DNA of 64,000 nt, from NCBI RefSeq assembly GCF_965216485.1, contig NZ_OZ244162.1:1116001-1180000 (forward strand), in the 5' to 3' direction. The position numbers and the translations under genes were made by a program. Positions 55,255 to 64,000 of this stretch are shown here, piece by piece. The notes beneath the pieces were generated by a model. That model searched no databases. It was not told the origin of the DNA and saw nothing but the letters and a program-made list of their open reading frames with translations. Position 1 is the first letter of the stretch; each line of letters starts with the position of its first letter. This stretch comes from Algiphilus sp965216485 (lineage in GTDB: Bacteria; Pseudomonadota; Gammaproteobacteria; Nevskiales; Nevskiaceae).

Positions 55255-57195
55255 ATGCAGGTCCGTTTGCTGCTGGTTTTTGCCATGCTTTGTGTCGCCG
55301 GCCAGGCCGGCGCCGACCCTTCGGCGGCTGCGGAAATCTCCGCTGCCGACCGGGCCTTTCTGCGCGCCTTCGAGGCACCGGAGGAAGGCGTCGAGCGCAG
55401 CGACAGTCCGCCGCTCAAGGCGCACCCACTCTATCCCTGGTTGCAGGCGCGGCGTCTGGAACAGGCGCTGTCCGCCGCGCCGGACGCCGCACTCGATGCG
55501 CGCATCGAAGCCTTTCTGGACGCCAACGGTCGCGCGCCCTACACGCAGGCATTGCGCCGACAGTGGTTGTCCAGCCTGGCTGCGCGCGAGGCATGGGAGC
55601 GGCTGCTTGCGGTGCAGCCGCAACGGCCGACCGCTGACCTAAGGCTATGCCAGTGGCTGACCGCGCGCCTGAAGCTCGGTCGCACCGAGGATTTCGCGCG
55701 CCACGCCTGGGCCGCATGGCGCAACGGGCGCAGCATGCCGGCTGCGTGCAACGCGGCCTTCGATTGGCTGGAGGCGCAGGGGCTGCTCGACCAGGCCGCA
55801 GTGACCGAGCGGCTGCGCCTGGCGCTGGATGCAAACGCCTTCGGCTTGGCGCGTTTTCTGACGGACAAGCTGCCGGAGAGCGAGCGGCGCATCTGGGTCA
55901 ATGCGCGGCTGGTGCGCCAGCGCCGGGGGCGTTTCATTGAGCGGCTGATTGCCAGCCCCGATGCACCCGTCTTTTTCGAGGATCTGCGGGCCGGTTTGCT
56001 GGCGCACGCGCGCGGCCAACCCGAGGAGGCCGGCGATCTGCTGCAGCGGCTGCTGGAGCAGCGCAGCCTGAGCGAGTCCGAACGACATGCGTTGCAGCGC
56101 AGTGTGGCCCTTGCCGCGTCCTGGTCGCGCGCACCGCTGGCGCTGCGCCTGTTTCGTGAGACGCCGGTGGAGGGACATAGCGAAGAGGCACTCGTCTGGC
56201 ACGCGCGCGCCGCTCTCTGGGCGCAGGACTGGCAGGAGTTTCGCCGCGTGCTGCGCGCCATGCCGGTATCCATGCAGCAGGACGAGGCCTGGCGCTACTG
56301 GCGGGCGCGCATGCGGGTGGCGCGCGGCAAGGTAGGCGCGGAGGAGGCTTTTGCTGCGCTGGCGCGCGAGCGCAGCTTCTATGGATTCATGGCAGCGGAA
56401 CGCGCCGGCGTGGCGCCCACGCTTGGGCACCAGCCCGCGAAGCCGGTACCGGCGGCGCAGCAGCAGCTCGCCACGTTGCCTGCCGTGCAGCGCGCGCGCG
56501 CCTGGTATGCCCTGGCGGACGACCGCAGAGCGCGCGCCGAACTGGCCTGGGCCTTTGCCGAACTGGATGCAGACGGCCTGGAGCAGGCGGCCCTGATGCT
56601 GCACGACTGGGGCTGGCACCAGCAGGCCATCGCCTGGATGGCCCGTGCCGGTCGCTGGGATGATCTCGATCTCCGCTTCCCGCTGCCTCACGCGGACAGT
56701 TTTGCGCGCGCTGCCAAGGACGCCGGCGTTGCCCTCGTCTGGCTGCATAGCATTGCGCGCACGGAGAGCCTGTACGACACGCGCGCAGTCTCCAGCGCAG
56801 GTGCGCGCGGCATCGCGCAGTTGATGCCGACCACTGCGCAACGCGTCGCGGCGCGCCAGGGATTGGACTATGACGGCCGGGATAGTCTGTTCGATGCCGA
56901 TACCAACCTCCGCCTCAGCGCCCACTTCCTGCATGAGCTGCTGGAGCGCTTCGAGCAACGCTGGCTCTTCGTGGTGCCCGCCTACAACGCAGGCCCGGGG
57001 CGCATCCCGATCTGGTTGCCCGAGGCGCCGCTACCGGCCGACATCTGGATCGAGAATATCCCCTTCAATGAGACGCGTGGCTACGTGCGGCGGGCGCTCT
57101 ACCACTACGTCATCATTCATTGGCGTTTGCACGGCACGCCCGGACAGCTCGGGCCCCTGCTGGCTGAGCCGGTACGCGCGCAGGAGGACGCCTGA
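55255..57195 (+). CDS. slt: Soluble lytic murein transglycosylase
   Basis: A 646-residue periplasmic enzyme. A signal peptide (LLLVFAMLCVAGQAGA) precedes a long alpha-helical superhelical domain. The C-terminal lytic transglycosylase domain has the catalytic Glu504 in ARTESLYDTRAVSSAGARG, then IAQLMPTTAQRVA and YNAGPGRI. It cleaves peptidoglycan glycan strands. cca follows with a TGATG overlap, which suggests coupling. Confidence 0.95.
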   Translation: MQVRLLLVFAMLCVAGQAGADPSAAAEISAADRAFLRAFEAPEEGVERSDSPPLKAHPLYPWLQARRLEQALSAAPDAALDARIEAFLDANGRAPYTQALRRQWLSSLAAREAWERLLAVQPQRPTADLRLCQWLTARLKLGRTEDFARHAWAAWRNGRSMPAACNAAFDWLEAQGLLDQAAVTERLRLALDANAFGLARFLTDKLPESERRIWVNARLVRQRRGRFIERLIASPDAPVFFEDLRAGLLAHARGQPEEAGDLLQRLLEQRSLSESERHALQRSVALAASWSRAPLALRLFRETPVEGHSEEALVWHARAALWAQDWQEFRRVLRAMPVSMQQDEAWRYWRARMRVARGKVGAEEAFAALARERSFYGFMAAERAGVAPTLGHQPAKPVPAAQQQLATLPAVQRARAWYALADDRRARAELAWAFAELDADGLEQAALMLHDWGWHQQAIAWMARAGRWDDLDLRFPLPHADSFARAAKDAGVALVWLHSIARTESLYDTRAVSSAGARGIAQLMPTTAQRVAARQGLDYDGRDSLFDADTNLRLSAHFLHELLERFEQRWLFVVPAYNAGPGRIPIWLPEAPLPADIWIENIPFNETRGYVRRALYHYVIIHWRLHGTPGQLGPLLAEPVRAQEDA

Positions 57196-58427
57196 TGCAG
57201 CGTTATCTGGTCGGCGGGGCTGTGCGCGATGCGCTGCTGGGCTTGCCGGTGGGCGAGCGTGATTGGGTGGTGGTCGGCGCGACGCAGCCCGAGATGGAAG
57301 CGCAGGGCTACCGCGCGGTGGGGCGCGATTTTCCGGTGTTTCTGCATCCCGAGACGCAGGAGGAGCACGCGCTGGCGCGCACGGAGCGTAAATCCGGCCG
57401 CGGCTACCGCGGCTTTGTCGTGGATGCCTCACCGGAGGTGACGCTGGAAGAGGACCTGCGCCGGCGGGATCTCACCGTCAATGCCATCGCACAGGCCGAA
57501 GACGGCCGTCTGATCGATCCCTGGGGCGGGCAGGCGGATCTGCAGGCGCGCCTGCTGCGGCATGTCTCGGATGCCTTCGTGGAGGACCCGCTGCGTGTGC
57601 TGCGGGTGGCGCGTTTTGCCACCCGCTTCGCCTCCTTCGGTTTCCGCATCGCCGATGAGACCATGGCCTTGATGCGCGAGATCGTGGCATCCCGCGAGAT
57701 GCAGGCGCTGGCGGCTGAACGCGTCTGGAAGGAAACCGAGCGTGCGCTGATGCACGATCGGCCGTCGGTGTATTTCGAAACATTGCGAGCGTGCGGGGCT
57801 CTGGCCGCACTCATGCCCGAAGTGGATCAGCTCTTCGGCGTACCGCAACGCGCCGACTACCATCCCGAAATCGATACGGGCGTGCATTGCCTGATGGCGC
57901 TGGACCAGGCCGCCCACGCGCAGGCCCCGGCAGCCGTGCGGGTGGCGGTATTGCTGCACGATCTGGGCAAGGCCCTCACCCCGGAGGCCGTGCTGCCCGG
58001 CCATCGCGGTCACGAGGAAGCGGGTGTGCCTCTGGTCGAGGCCTTCTGTGCCCGCCTGCGCGTGCCCACGGCCTATCGCGAGCTGGCCGTGGCTGTGTGT
58101 CGCGATCATCTGCTGGTGCACCGGGCGCCGCGCTTGCGCCCCACAACGCTGCTGCAGCTGATCGAACGTCTGCGTGGATTTCGTGACGGTCCATTCTTCG
58201 AGCAGGCGCTGGCTGCCTGTGGAGCCGATGCGCGTGGCCGCACCGGTTTCGAGGACACCGACTATCCCTCGGCGGAGCACCTTCGTGGCGCGTGTGCCGT
58301 CGCCGCCCGCATCCGGGCGCGCGACGTCATGGAGGAGGGCATGAAGGGCCCCGAAATCGGCGAGCGTCTCGCGCAGGCGCGCGCGGCGGCTATCAAGGCC
58401 TGGCGCGAGGGTACGTCGAAGGGCTGA
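57195..58427 (+). CDS. cca: Multifunctional CCA tRNA nucleotidyltransferase
   Basis: A 410-residue class II enzyme that adds or repairs the 3-prime CCA of tRNA. It begins MQRYLVGGAVRDALLGLPVG, with ERDWVVVGA (catalytic acids), then RRRDLTVNAIAQ and DPLRVLRVARFATRF. The C-terminal half carries an HD domain (LLHDLGKALTPE), as in E. coli Cca, giving phosphatase and phosphodiesterase activity. It is complete and directly coupled to slt. Confidence 0.96.
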   Translation: MQRYLVGGAVRDALLGLPVGERDWVVVGATQPEMEAQGYRAVGRDFPVFLHPETQEEHALARTERKSGRGYRGFVVDASPEVTLEEDLRRRDLTVNAIAQAEDGRLIDPWGGQADLQARLLRHVSDAFVEDPLRVLRVARFATRFASFGFRIADETMALMREIVASREMQALAAERVWKETERALMHDRPSVYFETLRACGALAALMPEVDQLFGVPQRADYHPEIDTGVHCLMALDQAAHAQAPAAVRVAVLLHDLGKALTPEAVLPGHRGHEEAGVPLVEAFCARLRVPTAYRELAVAVCRDHLLVHRAPRLRPTTLLQLIERLRGFRDGPFFEQALAACGADARGRTGFEDTDYPSAEHLRGACAVAARIRARDVMEEGMKGPEIGERLAQARAAAIKAWREGTSKG

Positions 58428-58484
58428 GCACGGGCGCAGTAGCCCGATGCCACAATGCGAGATCATTGGCCTGGAATCGATGCC

Positions 58485-59228
58485 ATGGAGTCGCCAAGCA
58501 CCGGATCGGTGGTGCTGATCACCGGAGGTGCGCGCCGCATCGGCGCGCAGATTGCCCGTTTGCTGCACCACGCCGGCTGGCGCGTGGTGGTGCACTGCCG
58601 CAGCAGCCGCGAAGACGCGGACCAGCTGGTCGCGGAACTCAATGCAGGGCGGCCGGACAGTGCGCACGTCGTGCAGGCGGACTTCAGCCAGAGCGGCGGC
58701 GCAGCACACGCCGTTGCGCAAGCCGCGCAGCACTGGGGACGGCTGGATGCATTGGTCAACAACGCGTCCAGCTACGTCAAGACGCCCTTGACGGAGGTGG
58801 ATGCCACCACGGTGGAGGATCTGCTGGCATCCAATCTCAAGGCGCCGCTGGAAGCGATTCAGGCTTTCGCGCAGCAGCCCCGCGCCGCGGCCGTGGTCAA
58901 CATCATCGACACCCTGGCGCGCCACGTGCGCGCGGGCTACGCCCCCTATTTCGCCGCCAAGAGTGGACTCTGGACGCTGACCGAAGCCCTGGCCCTCGAG
59001 CTGGCGCCGGCCGTGCGCGTCAACGGGGTCGCGCCTGGCCACATCCTCTGGGCCACTAACTCCGCATTGGGTGAGGAAGAGCGCCGGCAGGAGGCGGCAC
59101 GGATTCCGCTTGGCCGGCTGGGCGGGGGTGAGGATATCGCCCGCGCCGTGCGTTTCCTGCTCTCGAGTGATGCCGATTACGTGACGGGTGCAGTCCTGCC
59201 GGTGGATGGCGGGCTGCGCCTTAGCTGA
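58485..59228 (+). CDS. Short-chain dehydrogenase, pteridine reductase (FolM/PTR1) type
   Basis: A 247-residue SDR. The nucleotide motif ITGGARRIGAQIARLLHHAGW followed by VVVHCRSS is characteristic of pteridine reductases, as is the YFAAK form of YxxxK. It ends with VTGAVLPVDGGLRLS. It probably reduces dihydrobiopterin or dihydrofolate with NADPH, or a related compound. The ATG at 58485 directly precedes the fold; a start at 58455 would add 10 residues. The MFS gene begins right at its stop. Confidence 0.85.
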   Translation: MESPSTGSVVLITGGARRIGAQIARLLHHAGWRVVVHCRSSREDADQLVAELNAGRPDSAHVVQADFSQSGGAAHAVAQAAQHWGRLDALVNNASSYVKTPLTEVDATTVEDLLASNLKAPLEAIQAFAQQPRAAAVVNIIDTLARHVRAGYAPYFAAKSGLWTLTEALALELAPAVRVNGVAPGHILWATNSALGEEERRQEAARIPLGRLGGGEDIARAVRFLLSSDADYVTGAVLPVDGGLRLS

Positions 59229-60431
59229 TTGCCGTTGCGGGAAGCGACGGCGGCCTCGCGCAGCCAGGCGCTGACACTCCTGCTGTGTAGCACCCTCACG
59301 GTGATGGCGGCAGCGACCATCACGCCGTCGCTGGCAGGCATTGCCGCCCACTTTGCCGACACGCCCCATGCCGGCATGCTGACGCGGCTGGTGCTGACCC
59401 TGCCCGCCTTGTTCATCGTGCTTGCCGCGCCCTGGGCCGGGCGCGCCTGTGACCGCCGTGGGCGCAAACCCGTGTTGCTGACCGGTCTCGCGCTGTACGT
59501 GGCCGCAGGAAGCGCCGGGGCGCTGGCACCCTCGCTGCCCATCCTGCTGGTCAGTCGCGCCGTGCTCGGCATTGGGATTGCCTGCCTGATGACCGCGGCC
59601 ACCACGATGATCGCCGACAGCACGCGAGGCAGCGAACAGACCCGGTTGCTGGGGCTGCAGGGCGCCTTCATGGCCGGGGGCGGCGTGGTGTTTGTCTTTG
59701 CCGGTGGACTGGCTGCCGAACTGCATTGGCGGGTGGCATTCGGCGTCTATCTTCTGGCCTTGCTGCTGTTGCCCGCCATGCTGCGCCTGCCGGAGACTCG
59801 GGACGCCGGCGCGATGTCCGTCCACCCGGTGCAAGCCGTGCCCATGACCCGCCTGCTGCGCCGGGTCGGCGTCATCTATCTGTTGGCCTTCCTCGGCATG
59901 GCGCTGTTCTATCTGGTGCCGGTCTACATGCCCTTCCTACTCAGTAGCCGCTTCGCGCTTAGCGCAGGCTGGGTCGGCGCCTTCATTGCCCTGGGCAACC
60001 TCGCAGCCATGGTGTCTGGCATGCAGTTCGGCCGGGTGCGCGCGCGGATACCGGCGCTCGGGATGGTGGCGCTGACCGGCGGATTGCTCGCCGCGGGCTA
60101 TGCCGTGGTGGCGGTGTCGCACAGCGTGCCTCTGTTTCTGCTCGGACTGGTGATCGCCGGTGCGGGCCTCGGATTCATGGTGCCCAATCTCAATCATTGG
60201 ACCGTGCAGGTCAGCGATGCCGCTCAACGCGGCCAGGCGCTGGGCGGTCTGACCACGGCCTTCTTTCTGGGACAGTTTGCCTCCCCGCTGTTGGCCCAGC
60301 CGGTGGCCAGTCAGTGGGGCAACGGCGGGCTCTACGCAGCGGCTGCCGCGGTACTGGCGACGGGCGCGCTCGCGGCGGCGCTCTGCTCGATATCGAGAAG
60401 CGCACGCTTGCGCTCGACGCCGCCGCCATAG
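59229..60431 (+). CDS. MFS transporter (drug/metabolite exporter)
   Basis: A 400-residue inner-membrane transporter with about 12 hydrophobic segments. The first-helix region and the loop PWAGRACDRRGRKPVLLTGL (motif A, G-x-x-x-D-R-x-G-R-R) place it in the major facilitator superfamily, close to drug-efflux members. The start is a TTG at 59229 immediately following the SDR stop (TGATTG), or a second TTG at 59235; no ATG fits. Its last 100 bases overlap the convergent ogt gene. Confidence 0.88.
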   Translation: MPLREATAASRSQALTLLLCSTLTVMAAATITPSLAGIAAHFADTPHAGMLTRLVLTLPALFIVLAAPWAGRACDRRGRKPVLLTGLALYVAAGSAGALAPSLPILLVSRAVLGIGIACLMTAATTMIADSTRGSEQTRLLGLQGAFMAGGGVVFVFAGGLAAELHWRVAFGVYLLALLLLPAMLRLPETRDAGAMSVHPVQAVPMTRLLRRVGVIYLLAFLGMALFYLVPVYMPFLLSSRFALSAGWVGAFIALGNLAAMVSGMQFGRVRARIPALGMVALTGGLLAAGYAVVAVSHSVPLFLLGLVIAGAGLGFMVPNLNHWTVQVSDAAQRGQALGGLTTAFFLGQFASPLLAQPVASQWGNGGLYAAAAAVLATGALAAALCSISRSARLRSTPPP

Positions 60432-60832
60432 CCACCGATGGCCCCCCCACTGCGCACCACACGGTGGCACGGGATGAGGATGCAGATGGGGTTGGCACCA
60501 TTGGCGCGGCCGACAGCCCGCGCCGCCTTGGGCTGGCCGACCGCGGTGGCAATGTCGGCATAGGCTGCTGTCTGACCGTAGGGGATGCGCAGCAGCGCTT
60601 GCCAAACCGCCATGGCAAAAGCGCTGCCTTTGGGGGCTAGTGGCAGATCGAAGGCGATGCGATCACCCGCGAAATAGGCGGCGAGCTGATCGCTCAGGGC
60701 GCGCTCCATCGGCTGGCGCGGCGCTCGGGCCGCCCGGGCTTCCGGCTCGGTGCAGAAATGCAGTTCCGTGAGCGCCGTTTCGTCGAATCGGGCCAGCATG
60801 GGGCCCAGTGGGGTATCAAGCCGTATGGACAT
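60332..60832 (-). CDS. ogt: Methylated-DNA-protein-cysteine methyltransferase
   Basis: A 166-residue suicide enzyme that removes O6-alkyl groups from guanine. The active-site Cys122 lies in NPICILIPCHRVVRSGG, followed by GGYGGGVERKRALLDIE. The helix-turn-helix region is GQTAAYADIATAVGQPKAARAVGRA. The single-domain length matches Ogt. The last 100 bases, encoding the final Ala-rich tail, are antisense to the MFS gene's 3-prime end. Its start overlaps the NRDE gene end by 17 bases. Confidence 0.94.
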   Translation of the reverse strand: MSIRLDTPLGPMLARFDETALTELHFCTEPEARAARAPRQPMERALSDQLAAYFAGDRIAFDLPLAPKGSAFAMAVWQALLRIPYGQTAAYADIATAVGQPKAARAVGRANGANPICILIPCHRVVRSGGAIGGYGGGVERKRALLDIEQSAAASAPVASTAAAAA

Positions 60833-61592
60833 CGTTGCTGCTCCCTAGCAAGGTGCGGCGGCTCCCGGCGGGAATGCCGTCGGCCGCGAAACACCGCTCT
60901 TCAAAGTGGATCGGCCCATCGCCGGACCACGACAGGATGGTACTTGCGCGTGTGCCGTAGTGGCTTCCGCGAATGAAGGGCGGCGACAAAAAGCGCTCCA
61001 TCTCAGGGCCGACGCCGGTATCAGGCAGCTCGTCGTCAGCAGCGGCCGCTTCGTCGGCCAGTGCCTGAAACAGCGCCTCGTCGTCACTGTCGGCCTCCAG
61101 CACGAGGCGCAGGCGCTCCGTCTTGGGCCAAGGGGTATCGAGGTCGGCATTGGAGACGACGTGGACACCTGGGGTCAGTGCCCGCTCGTGCCATGCCGGG
61201 GTGTTGCTGGCATAGCGGCAGCTGACACCGTCACTGACCAGGAGATTGAATCCCGCATAGCGTCCGGCGTCGGCTGCCAGCTCGGCAAAAAACTCGGCAG
61301 GTGTACCGCTGCCGCGGAGGAAGCGCGAGACCAACATGCCGCGCGAATACTGCCCGGCCGTGGCGGTGGTGCCGCGGACATTGGTCACCGCCGCGAAGCG
61401 CCCTTCCGGCGTGCAGGCGAGCCAGCCGCCGCCAGCCTTCAAGTCGCGACCACCAAAAATGCGTGCACCTCCGCTGGCATCCTCCGGCCACCAGTCCGCA
61501 GCCGTGGTGGGGCGCGCATGGAATTCATCGCGGTTGGCGGCAATGCGCCACCGGTAATGCGCGTCGCGCCATTGCAGGCCGATCAGGCACAT
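60816..61592 (-). CDS. NRDE (TANGO2) family protein
   Basis: A 258-residue protein with the TANGO2 signature: MCLIGLQW at the N-terminus, RIAANRDEFHARPT (the NRDE motif), and IFGGRDLKAGGGWLAC, then RFAAVTNVRG. These are Ntn-hydrolase-like proteins with an N-terminal cysteine; eukaryotic TANGO2 is tied to lipid or haem handling, and the bacterial role is not defined. It is transcribed with ogt (17-base overlap) and lies divergent from the EcsC gene. Confidence 0.92.
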   Translation of the reverse strand: MCLIGLQWRDAHYRWRIAANRDEFHARPTTAADWWPEDASGGARIFGGRDLKAGGGWLACTPEGRFAAVTNVRGTTATAGQYSRGMLVSRFLRGSGTPAEFFAELAADAGRYAGFNLLVSDGVSCRYASNTPAWHERALTPGVHVVSNADLDTPWPKTERLRLVLEADSDDEALFQALADEAAAADDELPDTGVGPEMERFLSPPFIRGSHYGTRASTILSWSGDGPIHFEERCFAADGIPAGSRRTLLGSSNDVHTA

Positions 61593-61679
61593 CGTAGGCG
61601 GGCAGCAAGCATGGATTCAGGCCACGATTCGAGGAGGTGGCAAGCGTATCATTCGACCATTCCCCGAGCGGAGAGTGCC

Positions 61680-62540
61680 TTGATCAGCGACTACGAAGCC
61701 GAGCGTCTGGCTGCGATCCGGGCCTGGCAGGCACGCCCGCCAGGGCCGGCAACGCGTTGGTTCGGCCGCGCCGCAGGACCGGCCAGTCGCGCGGTGCAGA
61801 CGGTGGTACCGGCGTCGGCGCTGCGTACGGCGTTGAATACAGCCCACAAGGCGGCGGCGCGCTCGGATGGCAATCGGTCCATCCTGAGCCGAGCGGGGGT
61901 GGAGTCCGTGGATGCCTTGCGGAGCGTGCCGCTGGCGGTGTGCGACGGCTTGGCGGATCGTGTGCAGCGCAGGGCGCTGCTGCTCGGTGGGGCTGGAGGT
62001 GCGGTATTCGGCGTGGCGGGTACGGCCGGCATGGTGCTGGACATCTCGGGTGTGCTGGTGCTGGCGTTGCGCACCATTCGAAGAATGGGCCTTTGCTATG
62101 GCGACCGTTGTCTGGAGCGTGCCGATGACGGAGTGGCCCTATCCATCTTTGCGGCCGCTTCCGCCAACAGCGTGGAAGAAAAGATGGCAGCCCTGCGCGG
62201 GCTGCGTGCCGCCGGCCTGCTCGACGGGACCCTCGAGGCGGCGTGGCGTGACGGCGTGGAGCGCGCCGCCGAGCGCGAGCTGGCCAAGGAGGCCGCCACC
62301 TACAGCATGCAGAATCTGGCCCGTTCGCTGTCCGTGCACCTGGGCTGGAGGAAGGCGGCATCGGCCGCTCCGGTGCTCGGCGCCTTTGTCGGTGGTTCAG
62401 TGAATGCCTGGTACATCAACGATGTGGCACAGGTCGCACGCTATTGTTTCCAGGAGCGCTGGCTGCTCGCACGCTACCCGGAGCACGCCCAGCTCGCGCA
62501 CGATGATTCGCCCCAGATCAGCGCCATCGAGGGCGGCTGA
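61680..62540 (+). CDS. EcsC family protein
   Basis: A 286-residue protein, likely membrane-associated, of the EcsC family. The N-terminus DYEAERLAAIRAW matches the family opening. A central glycine-rich hydrophobic stretch (LLLGGAGGAVFGVAGTAGMV) and the AFVGGSVNAWYINDVAQVARY block near the C-terminus are also typical. The start is uncertain: TTG 61680 has GGAGAG just upstream and fits the domain start, while ATG 61611 would add 23 residues. Function in bacteria is unclear. Confidence 0.8.
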   Translation: MISDYEAERLAAIRAWQARPPGPATRWFGRAAGPASRAVQTVVPASALRTALNTAHKAAARSDGNRSILSRAGVESVDALRSVPLAVCDGLADRVQRRALLLGGAGGAVFGVAGTAGMVLDISGVLVLALRTIRRMGLCYGDRCLERADDGVALSIFAAASANSVEEKMAALRGLRAAGLLDGTLEAAWRDGVERAAERELAKEAATYSMQNLARSLSVHLGWRKAASAAPVLGAFVGGSVNAWYINDVAQVARYCFQERWLLARYPEHAQLAHDDSPQISAIEGG

Positions 62541-62618
62541 TGCTGCGCCCCGCGCGGGCGGAGGGCTGTTTTTCACCGGGTTTCGCGGTACCCTAGGTAT
62601 TTGTGCAATGCAGCATAA

Positions 62619-64000
62619 ATGATGAAAGCACGCGAACAGAATCCTGCCGATGGTCGTCATGTCGTGATCGTGGGGGGCGGCTTTGCCGGTCTGCACGCGG
62701 CCCGGCGTTTCGGTCGCCGCGGGTACCGGGTCACCCTGCTCGACAAGCGCAATTTCCAGCTTTTCCAGCCGCTGCTGTATCAGGTGGCAACCGGGTCGCT
62801 GACGATTGGTGACATTGCCTACCCGCAGCGGACGCTGCTGCGCAAGATGCCGAAGGTGTGGACGCTGAACACCACCGTGTTCGATATCGACCCCGAGAAG
62901 CGGTGCGTGTACCACGAACACGGCGAACTGCATTACGACCTGCTGGTCGCGGCCACCGGCGTCAAGCACAACTATTTCGGCAACGACCATTGGCGGGAGC
63001 ACGCTCCCGGCCTGAAGACCGCCGAGCACGCCATTCAGATGCGGCGGCGTATCTTTCGCGCCTTCGAGTACGCCGAGATGTGCGAGGACGATGCCGAGCG
63101 CACCAAGCTGCTCACCTTTGTGGTGGTAGGGGGTGGTCCCACCGGCGTCGAGCTGGCAGGCGCACTTGGCGAGCTGACGCGCAAGACGATGGTGCGCGAT
63201 TTCCGCCGTTTTCGTTCGCAGGATGCGCGCATCGTGCTGCTCGAAGGTGGGCCGGACATTCTCCCGGTGTATCCCGCCTCGCTGCGCGCGAAGGCACGCA
63301 AGCACTTGGCCGATCTGGGCGTGGAGGTACAGACCAGCGCCATGGTCGAGGATGTGAATGCAGAGGGCGTCCGGGTGCGACATAGTGACGCCAGCGAGCG
63401 GATCGAGGCGAAGACCGTGCTCTGGGCAGCCGGCGTGCGGCCTTCGCTGTTCGGTCAGGTGCTGGCTGATGCGACCGGCGCCGAGCGCGACCGCGGCGGT
63501 CGCCTGCTGGTCAATCCGGACTGCTCGCTACCAACGCATCCCGACATCTTCGTCATCGGCGATCTGGCCTCACTGGTGGATGCCAGTGGTCAGCAGGTGC
63601 CGGGCCTAGCACCGGCGGCCATTCAGCAGGGCCGTTACATTGCGGACACGGTCTACCGTCGGGATCGCGGCAAGAAGGTGAAGCCCTTCCGCTACAGGGA
63701 TTGGGGCACGATGGCGGTCATCGGCATCAACCGTGCGGTGGGCAATATCCGCGGCTGGAAGACGAGTGGCATGCTGGCCTGGTTCCTGTGGGCCTTTGTG
63801 CATATCCGCGCGCTAATCGATGGCGAGCAGCGGCTGCGGGTCTTCGTGAATTGGTCGTGGAAGTATTTCACCCGTCAGATGGGCGATCGTCTGATCACGG
63901 GGGACCCGACCCATACGCAGTCGCTGCGCGAGGCGCGTCTGCGGGCCTCTCAGACTGCCGAGAGCCAGGCTGCCGTTGAGGCGCGGCGGCGTGACGTCGC
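62619..64000 (+). CDS. ndh: Type II NADH dehydrogenase, 3-prime truncated by window end
   Basis: At least 460 residues; the frame is open to the window's right edge. It has two Rossmann motifs: VVIVGGGFAGLHAARRF (FAD) and VVVGGGPTGVELAGAL (NADH), then VLWAAGVRP, and FVIGDLASL (FAD). Quinone-site residues lie in GLAPAAIQQGRYIAD. The C-terminal amphipathic or membrane part begins MLAWFLWAFVHIRALI. This is an NDH-2 that passes electrons from NADH to quinone without pumping protons. It starts at one of two tandem ATG codons (62619, 62622). Confidence 0.93.
   Translation, partial: MMKAREQNPADGRHVVIVGGGFAGLHAARRFGRRGYRVTLLDKRNFQLFQPLLYQVATGSLTIGDIAYPQRTLLRKMPKVWTLNTTVFDIDPEKRCVYHEHGELHYDLLVAATGVKHNYFGNDHWREHAPGLKTAEHAIQMRRRIFRAFEYAEMCEDDAERTKLLTFVVVGGGPTGVELAGALGELTRKTMVRDFRRFRSQDARIVLLEGGPDILPVYPASLRAKARKHLADLGVEVQTSAMVEDVNAEGVRVRHSDASERIEAKTVLWAAGVRPSLFGQVLADATGAERDRGGRLLVNPDCSLPTHPDIFVIGDLASLVDASGQQVPGLAPAAIQQGRYIADTVYRRDRGKKVKPFRYRDWGTMAVIGINRAVGNIRGWKTSGMLAWFLWAFVHIRALIDGEQRLRVFVNWSWKYFTRQMGDRLITGDPTHTQSLREARLRASQTAESQAAVEARRRDV

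Noticed and set aside
57429..59834. An 801-codon minus-strand frame antisense to cca and the SDR gene
   Set aside because: It is the antisense of clear genes on the plus strand and has low-complexity His/Gln/Gly-rich translation.

Overview
This is a dense, high-GC chromosomal window from a gammaproteobacterium. The gene orders point that way: argH / algZ-algR-hemC-hemD-hemY, zapA / 6S RNA / ygfA, kdsD-kdsC-lptC-lptA-lptB, ibaG-murA-hisG-hisD and glnE-ilvE. The GlyGly-CTERM protease and the intergenic hairpin repeats recall Xanthomonadales/Nevskiales-like lineages. That finer placement is inference. No phage, insertion sequence, CRISPR array, rRNA or tRNA gene was seen.

Layout. 0-4.5 kb: the start of a thiolase gene on the minus strand, a divergent TetR regulator, then the minus-strand operon ibaG-murA-hisG-hisD. 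4.5-7.6 kb: a conserved unknown, an alpha/beta hydrolase and a YadGH-like ABC exporter. 7.6-12.5 kb: photolyase, then the Kdo and LPS transport operon kdsD-kdsC-lptC-lptA-lptB. 12.5-14.4 kb: EVE protein, ygfA, 6S RNA, zapA and a ZapB-like coiled coil. 14.4-18.5 kb: DegQ-type protease, SohB and an OmpA-type porin with a clear promoter and terminator. 18.5-24 kb: ferrochelatase, two sodium-coupled transporters and a FadI-type thiolase. 24-26.2 kb: groES-groEL behind a sigma-32 promoter abutting a CIRCE operator. 26.2-31.7 kb: a membrane-anchored beta-helix protein, glnE and ilvE.

31.7-33.1 kb is a gene-free mosaic of duplicated, hairpin-rich repeats. 33.1-40.5 kb carries argH (minus) and algZ-algR-hemC-hemD/X fusion-hemY (plus). 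40.5-45.4 kb holds a PmtA-like methyltransferase, a GlyGly-CTERM serine protease, and a 2Fe-2S flavoprotein reductase whose start codon interlocks with that of a divergent epimerase, followed by a PCu(A)C copper lipoprotein. 45.4-49 kb is a patatin, SRPBCC-SDR fusion and TetR unit. 49-55.2 kb has a five-LysM MltD, proline iminopeptidase, and a TauE / sat / thioesterase / VOC gene string. 55.2-64 kb has slt, cca, a pteridine-reductase-like SDR, an MFS exporter, ogt, an NRDE protein, an EcsC-family protein and the start of a type II NADH dehydrogenase that runs off the window.

Most genes are housekeeping: cell envelope (LPS, peptidoglycan, porin), haem, histidine, arginine and branched-chain amino acid metabolism, protein quality control and nitrogen regulation. 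Many neighbours overlap by ATGA or TGATG, which suggests translational coupling. I found no convincing wholly new system. The most unusual items are the 6S RNA overlapping the ygfA start, the repeat mosaic, the SRPBCC-SDR/patatin unit, the TauE-sat string and the beta-helix membrane protein.
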